Assembly: GCF_015101885.1 (NCBI RefSeq)
Contig: NZ_CP062941.1
Coordinates: 1,240,001-1,304,000 of the forward strand
Origin: Massilia litorea
Lineage (GTDB): Bacteria; Pseudomonadota; Gammaproteobacteria; Burkholderiales; Burkholderiaceae_D
DNA length: 64,000 bases
Reading direction: 5' to 3'
Of this stretch, positions 38,974 through 47,497 are shown in pieces; the first letter of the stretch is position 1; the number at the start of each line of letters is the position of its first letter. The notes beneath the pieces were generated by a model, which saw only the letters and a program-made list of their open reading frames with translations, searched no databases and was not told the DNA's origin. The position numbers and the translations under genes are program-made.

Positions 38974-39902
38974 TGCGCATCCTGCTGTACCGGAGCGATG
39001 GCCAGACCGGTCCCTGGGCCGAGGATCTCGCCAGGGCCCTGCCCGGCGTCGACACGCTCGCCTGGCAGGAGGGCGACCTGCCGGCTGCCTGCGACTACGC
39101 CGTGCTGTGGAATCCTTCAGCCGGTTTGCTGGCGCAACTGGACAAGGTAAAGGCCGTGTTCCTGATGGGTGCCGGGGCCGATGCACTGCTCAAGTTCGGC
39201 GACGCCTTGCCCAGTGTGCCGATCGTGCGGCTGGGTGACGCCGGCATGGCGGTGCAGATGGCGGAATACGTATCCTATGCGACGCTGCGTTACTTCCGCC
39301 GCTTCGACGAATACGAGGAGCAGGCGCGACACGGCCTGTGGGCGCCGTTGCCGCCTCACGTCAAAGAGGATTTCACGGTCGGCGTCATGGGGCTCGGCAA
39401 GCTCGGCCTGCGCGTGGTGGACACCCTGCGCGGGTTCGGCTTTCCGGTGCGCGGCTGGAGCCGCACGCAGAAGGATATTCAAGGCGTGGCGTGCTTCGCC
39501 GGCATGGAGACGCTCGACGATTTTTTACGCGGCACCCGCGTGCTGGTCTCGCTGCTGCCGCTGACGCCCGAGACGAACAACCTGCTCGACCGGCGGCGCC
39601 TGGCGACGCTGCCGCAAGGCGCGTATATCATCAACGTCGCACGCGGGGCGCAGCTGGCCGAGCCGGATTTGCTGACCCTGATCCGCGCCGGCCACATCGC
39701 CGGCGCCACCCTGGACGTGTTCCGCAACGAACCGCTGCCGGCGCCGCACCCGTTCTGGGACGAGCCGCGCATCACGATCACGCCGCACATCTCGGCAGTC
39801 ACCATCCGCGCCGAGGCCGTGCGCCAGATCGCCTTTAAAATCGCCGCCTTCGAGGCGAACGAACCGGTGGACGACATCGTCGACCGCAACCTGGGATACT
39901 GA
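38973..39902 (+). CDS. ghrA: Glyoxylate/hydroxypyruvate reductase A-like 2-hydroxyacid dehydrogenase
   Basis: A 309-residue D-isomer-specific 2-hydroxyacid dehydrogenase of the GhrA type. The nucleotide-binding GVMGLGKLGLRVVDTLRGFG is at about 134-153, the WSRTQKD segment points to NADPH use, INVARGAQLAE is near 222, and the catalytic His lies in ITPHISAVT near residue 270. It reduces glyoxylate or hydroxypyruvate; why it is inside a leucine pathway operon is not clear, although its overlap with liuD and two-base spacing to the lyase gene make cotranscription certain in practice. Confidence 0.88.
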
Positions 39903-39903
39903 A

Positions 39904-40824
39904 ATGAACAGCCAAGCCAGCCTGCCGAAAAAGGTCAAGATCGTCGAAGTCGGTCCGCGCGACGGCCTGCAGAACGAAAAGGAAACGATCAGCGCGGAAG
40001 TCAAAATCGAGCTGGTCGACCGTTTATCACGCGCGGGCTTCAGTAATGTCGAAGCGGCGTCGTTCGTGTCGCCGAAATGGGTGCCGCAGATGGCGACCAG
40101 TACCGAAGTGATGGCAAGGATCACGCGCCTGCCGGGCACCATCTATTCGGCGCTGACGCCGAACATGCAGGGTTTCGAAGCGGCGCTGGCCGCGAAGGCC
40201 GATGAAGTCGTGATCTTCGGTTCGGCGTCGGAAGCGTTCTCGCAAAAGAACATCAACTGCTCGATCGCGGAATCGATCGCGCGCTTCGAGCCGGTGGCGA
40301 AGGCGGCCAAGGCGAATGGGCTGCGCCTGCGCGGCAGCATCAGCACGGCCTTCGGCTGCCCCTACCAGGGAGAAGTGCCGTTGACGGCCGTGGCCGACGT
40401 GGTGCGCCGCATGCGCGACCTCGGCTGCGACGAGATCGACATCGCCGACACGATCGGCGTCTCGACCGCGCGCAAGACGCAGGAGGTGATGCTGGCGGCA
40501 AGCCGCGAATTCCCGCTGCAGCAGTTATCGGGCCACTTCCACGACACCTACGGCCAGGCGCTGGCGAACATCTACGCCAGCCTGGAAGTGGGCGTGCAGA
40601 TTTTCCACTCGTCGGTATCGGGCCTGGGCGGCTGTCCCTACGCCAAGGGCGCGACCGGGAACGTGGCGACCGAAGACGTGCTGTACCTGCTGCACGGCCT
40701 CGGCATCGAGACCGGGATCGACCTCGACCAGGTAGTGGATGCCGGCCAGTTCATCTCGCAGCAGCTGGGTCGCAAAGGGTCCAGCCGCGCGGGCAACGCG
40801 ATCGCGGCCAAGCGCCTCGGCTGA
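39904..40824 (+). CDS. liuE: Hydroxymethylglutaryl-CoA lyase
   Basis: A 306-residue DRE-TIM metalloenzyme that cleaves HMG-CoA to acetoacetate and acetyl-CoA, the final step of leucine catabolism. The N-terminal VEVGPRDGLQNEK carries the catalytic Arg and metal-binding Asp; HFHDTYGQALANIY carries metal His residues; the HMG-CoA lyase signature GLGGCPYAKGATGN carries the active-site Cys at about 244. It closes the operon; a strong hairpin terminator follows 70 bases downstream. Confidence 0.95.
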   Translation: MNSQASLPKKVKIVEVGPRDGLQNEKETISAEVKIELVDRLSRAGFSNVEAASFVSPKWVPQMATSTEVMARITRLPGTIYSALTPNMQGFEAALAAKADEVVIFGSASEAFSQKNINCSIAESIARFEPVAKAAKANGLRLRGSISTAFGCPYQGEVPLTAVADVVRRMRDLGCDEIDIADTIGVSTARKTQEVMLAASREFPLQQLSGHFHDTYGQALANIYASLEVGVQIFHSSVSGLGGCPYAKGATGNVATEDVLYLLHGLGIETGIDLDQVVDAGQFISQQLGRKGSSRAGNAIAAKRLG

Positions 40825-40893
40825 ACCAGGCAACAGGCGCCCGGTCGAAGCATGTTCGAGGGGCGCTCTGCTGCATGCGGCCAGACGTAAACG

Positions 40894-40926
40894 AAAAAAG
40901 CCGACAACTTTCGCTGTCGGCTTTTC
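40894..40926. terminator. Bidirectional terminator between liuE and tRNA-Pro
   Basis: AAAAGCCGACA (40896-40906) pairs perfectly with TGTCGGCTTTT (40915-40925) around an 8-base loop, with a T-run on one strand and six A (T on the other strand) on the other side. It can stop both the liu operon and the convergent tRNA transcript. Confidence 0.9.
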
Positions 40927-40935
40927 TCTCAATGC

Positions 40936-41012
<77 letters not shown>

Positions 41013-41131
41013 AAGACACACATCATAGCGGCTGAGCCGCCTTTGGTCAAGGTCGGGTTTTTCTTTTTTGGCTGTTTCGTACAACAGGAGGGGAACTGGT
41101 GGAACTGGCGGCAGCAGGCAGGGGCAGCTTG

Positions 41132-41707
41132 ATGGACGACGCCGGCCGGATCAACCGGCGCATCGCGGCCGCAATCGCGCTCTCGCTGGCCGTGCACGCG
41201 CTCGTGCTGACGCTCGGGCGCAGCGCGCCGCCGCCGACCGTGGCCACGCCGCGCCCGATCGCCGTGCGCCTGCGGCCACCGCCCCCACCGCCGCCCGCGC
41301 CGCGCGTCGAGGAAGCGGCGCCGACCTCACCCGCCGCGCGGCCGGTGCAGCGGGCGAAGCCGCATCGACCCCGCCCCGTGATCGCGGTCGATCCGACGCC
41401 GGAACCGGCCCAATCCGATCCGTTGACGGTGCAGCAGGCGCCCGAACCTGCGAGCGAACCCGAGGCGCCGCACTTCGATCGCGAGGCGGCGCACAGGATG
41501 GCGCGTTCGCTGGCGAATATCCGCGATCCGGCCAAAGAGGGCACGGCCATCGGACAATTTCCGGAAAAACCACTGGAGACCGAATCCCGGGCCGCGCGGG
41601 CGATCGGGGCGGCGAAACGGAGGGACTGCAAGGACGGCTTGCCGGGAGGCTTGTTAGGGCCCTTGCTGATCCTGGCGGACAAAAAGGATAGCGGGTGCAA
41701 ATGGTAG
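41132..41707 (+). CDS. TonB-like N-terminal anchor protein lacking the TonB C-terminal domain
   Basis: A 191-residue protein whose N-terminal helix (about 11-29, AAAIALSLAVHALVLTLG with His22) copies the SxxxH anchor of TonB that contacts ExbB/ExbD. It is followed by a Pro-rich region (about 33-105) as in TonB. The TonB_C receptor-binding domain is missing; instead the protein ends with a short helix containing REAAHRMARSLANIRDPAKEG (split near 135-155) and a Cys-bounded hairpin CKDGLPGGLLGPLLILADKK followed by DSGCKW. The two Cys could form a disulfide. ATG at 41132 is chosen to put the helix in the usual place. A partial TonB-like adaptor or periplasmic spacer is possible. Confidence 0.65.
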   Translation: MDDAGRINRRIAAAIALSLAVHALVLTLGRSAPPPTVATPRPIAVRLRPPPPPPPAPRVEEAAPTSPAARPVQRAKPHRPRPVIAVDPTPEPAQSDPLTVQQAPEPASEPEAPHFDREAAHRMARSLANIRDPAKEGTAIGQFPEKPLETESRAARAIGAAKRRDCKDGLPGGLLGPLLILADKKDSGCKW

Positions 41708-41709
41708 GA

Positions 41710-41736
41710 GTAGGCGAGGCCAATGGCCTCGCCTAC
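41710..41736. terminator. Hairpin between convergent genes, probable terminator
   Basis: GTAGGCGAGGCCA and TGGCCTCGCCTAC are perfect 13-base arms around a single A (effectively an 11-bp stem with a 5-base loop). It begins three bases after the TonB-like stop codon and is followed by GGTTT. rsmI converges from the right, so it probably serves both genes. Confidence 0.7.
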
Positions 41737-41770
41737 GGTTTCATCGGGCACGCCATGCCCATGCGGAACG

Positions 41771-42673
41771 CTAGCCCTTGATCTGCAGCGCCCGCTCATA
41801 CAAGGCATTCTTCTTGCGCCCGGTAATTTGCGCCGTCAGATTCGCCGCCTGCTTGACGCTGCATTCGGCCAACAAAATGTTGAGGATGCGCTCGGCTTCC
41901 GCATCCTGCGCATCGGTCTCGACCGTCGCCCCTTCGACCAGCACGACGAATTCGCCCCGCTCACGGTGCTGGTCGGACTTGACCCAGGCCAGCGCGTCGC
42001 CCAGCGGGCAGCGGTGGATTTCTTCAAACAATTTGGTCAGTTCGCGCGCGAACACGACCTGGCGCGTCGGCTCGAATGCCGCGGCCAGGGCCTCGACGCA
42101 ATCGACGATCCGGTGCGGCGCTTCATAGATGACGAGGGTGGCCGGCTCGCGCGCCAGTTCCATCAATGCCGCTTCGCGCTGCTTCGATTTGGCCGGCAAA
42201 AAGCCGACAAAGTTAAAACGGTCGTTGACCAGGCCGGATGCGGACAGCGCGGTGACCGCCGCCGAGGCGCCCGGCAGCGGGATCACGCGCAGGCCGGCCT
42301 CCCTCACGGCGTCGACGATGCGCGCGCCAGGATCGGAGACAGCCGGCGTGCCGGCGTCCGACACCAAAGCGACACGTTCGCCTGCACGCAGACGCGCGAC
42401 CAGCTTGTCGGCCGCTTCGCGCTCGTTATGCTGGTGCGCGGCAAGCATCTGTTTGTTCAAGCCGTAACGGGTGAGCAGGGCGCCGGTTTTGCGCGTATCC
42501 TCACAGGCGACCACGTCGGCCAGCGCCAGCAGGTGCAGCGCGCGCAGCGTGATGTCGGTGGCGTTCCCGATCGGGGTGGCCACCACATACAATGTTGCTG
42601 TAGGATAAGACTGTTGAGCTGCCTCGGCCATCACGGGGAGCTGGGCGATATCGATGGACTGGTTGTCGTTCAT
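41771..42673 (-). CDS. rsmI: 16S rRNA (cytidine(1402)-2'-O)-methyltransferase
   Basis: A 300-residue SAM-dependent methyltransferase of the tetrapyrrole-methylase fold that modifies C1402 of 16S rRNA. Key segments are YVVATPIGNATDITLRAL (about 29-46), CEDTRKTGALL, VALVSDAGTPAVSDPGARIV and PLPGASAAVTALSASGL. The start at 42673 gives the normal length; the open frame continuing upstream lies antisense to lpoA and is not coding. The divergent lpoA start is only 12 bases away. The order rsmI-lpoA-yraN-diaA-dolP is the same as in E. coli. Confidence 0.94.
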   Translation of the reverse strand: MNDNQSIDIAQLPVMAEAAQQSYPTATLYVVATPIGNATDITLRALHLLALADVVACEDTRKTGALLTRYGLNKQMLAAHQHNEREAADKLVARLRAGERVALVSDAGTPAVSDPGARIVDAVREAGLRVIPLPGASAAVTALSASGLVNDRFNFVGFLPAKSKQREAALMELAREPATLVIYEAPHRIVDCVEALAAAFEPTRQVVFARELTKLFEEIHRCPLGDALAWVKSDQHRERGEFVVLVEGATVETDAQDAEAERILNILLAECSVKQAANLTAQITGRKKNALYERALQIKG

Positions 42674-42685
42674 GTTGAGGATACG

Positions 42686-43945
42686 ATGCTCGTAAAAAGT
42701 CTTATGAAAAAAGGCCTGCTGGCCGCCGGCGCAGTTGGCATCCTTGCGGGCTGCACCACGCCCATGCCGCCCGACCTGGGCTGCGGCGTACCGGGCGGAT
42801 TGTGCGCGCCCGTCCAGCCAAACACAAGTGCGGTACCGAGCGAGCCGCCGCCAGCGCCGCCGGAAACGCCGCCCTCGGAAATGCGCACTTCTCCGGTGGA
42901 GCTGTATCCGGGAACGAATAACCCGCAGTCCGGCGCCCGGCCCGCCGCTGGTACGGCGCGCATTGCCCTGCTGTTGCCGCTGGGGTCGCCGGGTCTGGGC
43001 CAGGCGGCTGAGGCCGTGCGCGCCGGCTTCCTGGCCGGCCAGGAACGCGACGGCGCAGGAATCGAGGTCACCGTGGTCGCGAGCGGCGAGTCGCCCGAGT
43101 CGACCCTGCAGGCCTATGCCCGCGCGGCCGAACAGAACGATATCATCGTCGGCCCCTTGGCGCGCTCGAGCGTGGCGGCGATCATCGGCAGCAATGCCGT
43201 GACCCGGCCCACCCTGGTGCTGAACCACCCGCAAACCGAGGGCCCGCTGCCGCCGCAGGTGCTGGTCCTCGGCCTGTCGCTGGAAGAAGAAGCGCGACAG
43301 GCAGCGGACTGGGCCGCCCAGGAACACCCGGCCGGACGCGCCCTGGTGCTCAGTGGCAAAGCCGCCTGGCAGCAGCGCGCCGCCGGCGCGTTTGCGGCAC
43401 GCTGGACGCGCCTGGGCCACAACAACGCGCGTGTCGAACTGCCGATCAACGACGGTTATGTCGACGCCAATGCCCTGTCCGAGCTGCGTTCGCGCCTCGC
43501 GGTCGACCGTCCGGAACTGGTGTTCGCCGCGCTCGACGCCGGCACCCTGCGCCAGGTGCGCAGTTCGCTCGGCACCTCGCTGCCGACCTATGCGCTTTCG
43601 GCGGCCAATCCGGGGCGTTCCCCGGGCCTGGCGGTGCCGGAACTCGATGGCGTGCGCCTGGTCGATTTGCCCTGGACCATCCAGCCGGACAACGCGCAAG
43701 TGATGCTCTACCCACGCCCGGTCGACAGCGACTCGCTCGACATGCAGCGTTTATATGCGCTCGGCATCGATGCCTTCCAGGTGGCGCGCACCCTGGTCCA
43801 ACAGCCGGGCACCGGCTTCGAGCTGGACGGCGTGACCGGACGCCTGTCGGTGCGCCGGAACAATGGCGCCTGGTCGCTGCGGCGCATTGAGGCGTCCGCC
43901 GTCTACCGCGACGGCATCGGTTACGAAGCGGTAGCCGGGAAGTGA
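42686..43945 (+). CDS. lpoA: LpoA-like penicillin-binding protein activator (LppC family lipoprotein)
   Basis: A 419-residue lipoprotein (lipobox LAGC, Cys23) with a Pro-rich linker (about 45-65) and a periplasmic-binding-protein-like LppC domain (about 90-415) containing RIALLLPLGSPGLGQAAEAV and DIIVGPLARSSVAAI. In E. coli LpoA activates PBP1A from the outer membrane; this protein lacks the large N-terminal TPR part of that 678-residue homologue, the usual situation in betaproteobacteria. ATG at 42686 is preferred (GAGG five bases upstream); ATG at 42704 is also possible. yraN starts one base after the stop. Confidence 0.85.
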   Translation: MLVKSLMKKGLLAAGAVGILAGCTTPMPPDLGCGVPGGLCAPVQPNTSAVPSEPPPAPPETPPSEMRTSPVELYPGTNNPQSGARPAAGTARIALLLPLGSPGLGQAAEAVRAGFLAGQERDGAGIEVTVVASGESPESTLQAYARAAEQNDIIVGPLARSSVAAIIGSNAVTRPTLVLNHPQTEGPLPPQVLVLGLSLEEEARQAADWAAQEHPAGRALVLSGKAAWQQRAAGAFAARWTRLGHNNARVELPINDGYVDANALSELRSRLAVDRPELVFAALDAGTLRQVRSSLGTSLPTYALSAANPGRSPGLAVPELDGVRLVDLPWTIQPDNAQVMLYPRPVDSDSLDMQRLYALGIDAFQVARTLVQQPGTGFELDGVTGRLSVRRNNGAWSLRRIEASAVYRDGIGYEAVAGK

Positions 43946-43946
43946 G

Positions 43947-44306
43947 ATGGCTCTTATCAAGCTGTCCGAGAAGCAGGCGCAAGGCCGCGAGGGAGAGCAA
44001 ACCGCCCTGCGCTACCTGCGCCGCCACGGGCTGGTCCTGGTCGAGGCCAATTTCACCTGCAAAGGCGGCGAGATCGACCTGATCATGCGCGACGGCGAGT
44101 CGCTCGTCTTTGTCGAAGTGCGCCAGCGCGCCGACCGCCGCCACGGCGGGGCCGCGGCCAGCATCACCCCCAGCAAAATCCGGCGCCTGATCCGTGCGGC
44201 GCAAGTCTACCTGCAACGCCTTCCCACCGTACCGCCCTGCCGCTTCGACGTCGTCGCGATCGACGGAGAAGAACTCGACTGGCTACGCGACGCGATTCAA
44301 GTGTGA
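43947..44306 (+). CDS. yraN: YraN family (UPF0102) endonuclease-like protein
   Basis: A 119-residue small protein with the Holliday-junction-resolvase/PD-(D/E)xK fold. GREGEQTALRYLRRHG at about 13-28 and the catalytic-type cluster GGEIDLIMRDGESLVFVEVR (about 48-67) are visible, with the Glu-x-Arg ending where the family often has Glu-x-Lys. Its biochemical role is not settled. It follows lpoA by one base; 77 bases separate it from diaA. Confidence 0.92.
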   Translation: MALIKLSEKQAQGREGEQTALRYLRRHGLVLVEANFTCKGGEIDLIMRDGESLVFVEVRQRADRRHGGAAASITPSKIRRLIRAAQVYLQRLPTVPPCRFDVVAIDGEELDWLRDAIQV

Positions 44307-44369
44307 CAAGATATCCCGGCTTTGTAAGCAATGTTTAAAACGCTTTGCCGCCTGCCATTGCTACTACAC

Positions 44370-45608
<1,239 letters not shown>

Positions 45609-45613
45609 TCACG

Positions 45614-45636
45614 GCGGGGCCCGCCCCGCTTTTTTT
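45614..45636 (+). terminator. Rho-independent terminator after dolP
   Basis: The GCGGGG/CCCCGC stem (45614-45619 and 45624-45629) with a 4-base loop is followed by seven T. It begins five bases after the dolP stop. Confidence 0.9.
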
Positions 45637-45647
45637 CCGCCTGCGCC

Positions 45648-46163
45648 ATGAATGCTCCTACTCGCTCCTGGATCAAACCTGCCGCCATCGGCGCACTCGT
45701 GCTCGCGCTGGCGGGGGTCGGCTACACGACCCTGGCGCATGGCGAAAAAGCGCCCGACGTCACTTTCATCAGCATTGCCGGCGACAAGATCAGTACCGCG
45801 AATTTGCGCGGCAAAGTCGTCATGGTCAATTTCTGGGCAACCTCCTGCACCACCTGCGTGCACGAGATGCCGGCCATGGTCGACACCTATAACAAGTTCA
45901 AGGGCCAGGGCCTGGAATTCGTCGCGGTGGCCATGCAGTACGACCCGCCGAACTACGTCGTCAATTTTACGGAAACCCGCAAACTCCCCTTCACCGTCGC
46001 CCTCGATGCGGGCGGAGACATCGCCAGGTCCTTCGGCGACGTCACCATGACGCCAACTACCTTTGTGATCGGCAAGGATGGCAGCATCCTCAAGCGCTAT
46101 GTCGGCGAGCCAGATTTCAAGCAAGTGCATGCCCTGCTGCAAAAGGCGCTCGCTGCGGGCTAA
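45648..46163 (+). CDS. TlpA-like membrane-anchored thioredoxin
   Basis: A 171-residue periplasmic thioredoxin-fold protein held by an N-terminal helix (about 9-29). The redox motif is CTTC in FWATSCTTCVHEM, with the conserved cis-Pro in MTPTTFVIG. TlpA/ResA proteins reduce cytochrome c maturation partners or other periplasmic disulfides. CTTC instead of CxPC is unusual but seen in redoxin-domain relatives. It is transcribed after the dolP terminator with only 11 bases of clear spacing, so readthrough or a promoter inside the terminator region must serve it. Confidence 0.88.
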   Translation: MNAPTRSWIKPAAIGALVLALAGVGYTTLAHGEKAPDVTFISIAGDKISTANLRGKVVMVNFWATSCTTCVHEMPAMVDTYNKFKGQGLEFVAVAMQYDPPNYVVNFTETRKLPFTVALDAGGDIARSFGDVTMTPTTFVIGKDGSILKRYVGEPDFKQVHALLQKALAAG

Positions 46164-46361
46164 GGCTTCGATGGGCCGTGCTCGCCTTGCTGCGATGCCG
46201 AACTGTCATTACACTCGTATGCATGCGCGCCAGCGGGCCGCGATCGCGGCGAACACGCTACAGCACGCCTGACTTAGCTCAAGCCGATGGCGCCGGAACG
46301 GGCCAAGCTTGATGCATTCGCGGGCCGCAAAGCCGCTGGCCGTGCGCGCAAAGGAGATGCA

Positions 46362-47000
46362 ATGGGGTATTTCATTCGCAGGATAGGCATGTGCATGGCG
46401 CTGCTCGCGCTGGCCGCCTGCGCCGGGCCGAAACCGAGGGCGGTCGCCGTGCTGCATTACCAGCATGTCGCGAACGCGCACGAAATCCGGTTTACCAACC
46501 CGATTCCCCTGTCGGCCGCGCTGTACCGCGTGGGCTACCTGTCTCCGGTCGATTCGCAGGGCTTCTGGGCCATCTTTGTCGTGTGCAGTGTCGACGTCAA
46601 CGGGCGTGCGCAGCGCGGTTTTCATTACAGCGTCAATAATTTCCGCGTCAGCCACGAAGGACGCGAATTCGGCGGCCTGCCGCCCTATTCGCTGCGCTAC
46701 CAGGGCCAGGTCGACCTGAACAATGCGGGCGATACGATGCCGATCCTCGACGCCATCGCCGCCGAAATCCAGGAAGGCCCGCCCGAACAGGTTTTCCAGA
46801 GCGGCTACTATCCTGAGCTGAACTACCGCTTCGCCATCTTCGTGCCGAAGGCGCTCGCCAACTATACGGGCGAGCAATTGACGCTCACCTATAAGGGCCA
46901 ACCGGCGATTTTGGCCGGCAACGGCAAGCCGCCGTCCGATCTGCATGCCGTGGGCGGCACCGCGGCCGGCGTGGCGGCAGCTTGCGTGCCGCCGCCATAA
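46362..47000 (+). CDS. Putative lipoprotein, unknown function
   Basis: A 212-residue protein with a lipobox (LAAC, Cys20) after the signal MGYFIRRIGMCMALLALAA. The mature part looks like a beta-rich single domain (HEIRFTNPIPLSAALYRVG; FAIFVPKALANYTGEQLTL; and a C-terminal Gly/Ala stretch). I do not recognise the family. ATG at 46362 is chosen because AAGGAG lies six bases upstream, and the longer open frame would bury the signal peptide. The 198 bases before it show no element I can name. It converges on the thioesterase gene with five bases between stops. Confidence 0.65.
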   Translation: MGYFIRRIGMCMALLALAACAGPKPRAVAVLHYQHVANAHEIRFTNPIPLSAALYRVGYLSPVDSQGFWAIFVVCSVDVNGRAQRGFHYSVNNFRVSHEGREFGGLPPYSLRYQGQVDLNNAGDTMPILDAIAAEIQEGPPEQVFQSGYYPELNYRFAIFVPKALANYTGEQLTLTYKGQPAILAGNGKPPSDLHAVGGTAAGVAAACVPPP

Positions 47001-47005
47001 GTTTC

Positions 47006-47425
47006 TTACTTCGGATACAGGATCATCTGAGTGCAACGGAACAAGGCAATCGTCTTGCCATTTGACTTGTCCGTCACTTTCACGTCCCACACCTGGGTCG
47101 TGCGGCCCCCGTGCACCATGTTCGCCACGGCGACGATGGTGCCCTCGCGGGCAGTGCTGAAATGGTTCGATTTCAGTTCGATCGTCGTAAAACTCTGGGC
47201 GCCTTCGGGCAGGTTGGCGATGCAGGCATAGCCGGCCGCGGTGTCGGCCAGGGTCACCACGCTGCCGGCATGTAAATAGCCGTTCGGCGCCAGGTGGTGC
47301 GGTTGAATAGGCAATTGCGCGGTCATGCTCTGGTGGCCGACCTCGATGATCTCGATGCCGAGGTAGCCGGGCAGCGTGCCGATGCCGCGCTGGTTGAAAG
47401 CTTCTAGGGTTGGTGCGGTGGTCAT
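47006..47425 (-). CDS. PaaI-type hotdog thioesterase
   Basis: A 139-residue hotdog-fold acyl-CoA thioesterase. The PaaI/4HBT pattern is visible as HHLAPNGYLHAGSVVTLADTA (split at residues 43-63), where the conserved Asn/His/Gly cluster and the Asp of LADTA form the active site, and KSNHFSTAREG further on. The substrate is unknown; aromatic or medium-chain acyl-CoA is usual. It lies 72 bases after the helicase stop in the same direction. Confidence 0.87.
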   Translation of the reverse strand: MTTAPTLEAFNQRGIGTLPGYLGIEIIEVGHQSMTAQLPIQPHHLAPNGYLHAGSVVTLADTAAGYACIANLPEGAQSFTTIELKSNHFSTAREGTIVAVANMVHGGRTTQVWDVKVTDKSNGKTIALFRCTQMILYPK

Positions 47426-47497
47426 GTTGGGTTATCCCGAGTGGCGAATTGGCTATCCTACACCGGGTGGACAAGCATTGCCGGAGGGTGCCCCGGG

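Noticed and set aside
41771..43699. 642-codon extension of rsmI
   Set aside because: RsmI proteins are about 290 residues; the extra part lies antisense to lpoA. The start at 42673 gives the normal length.
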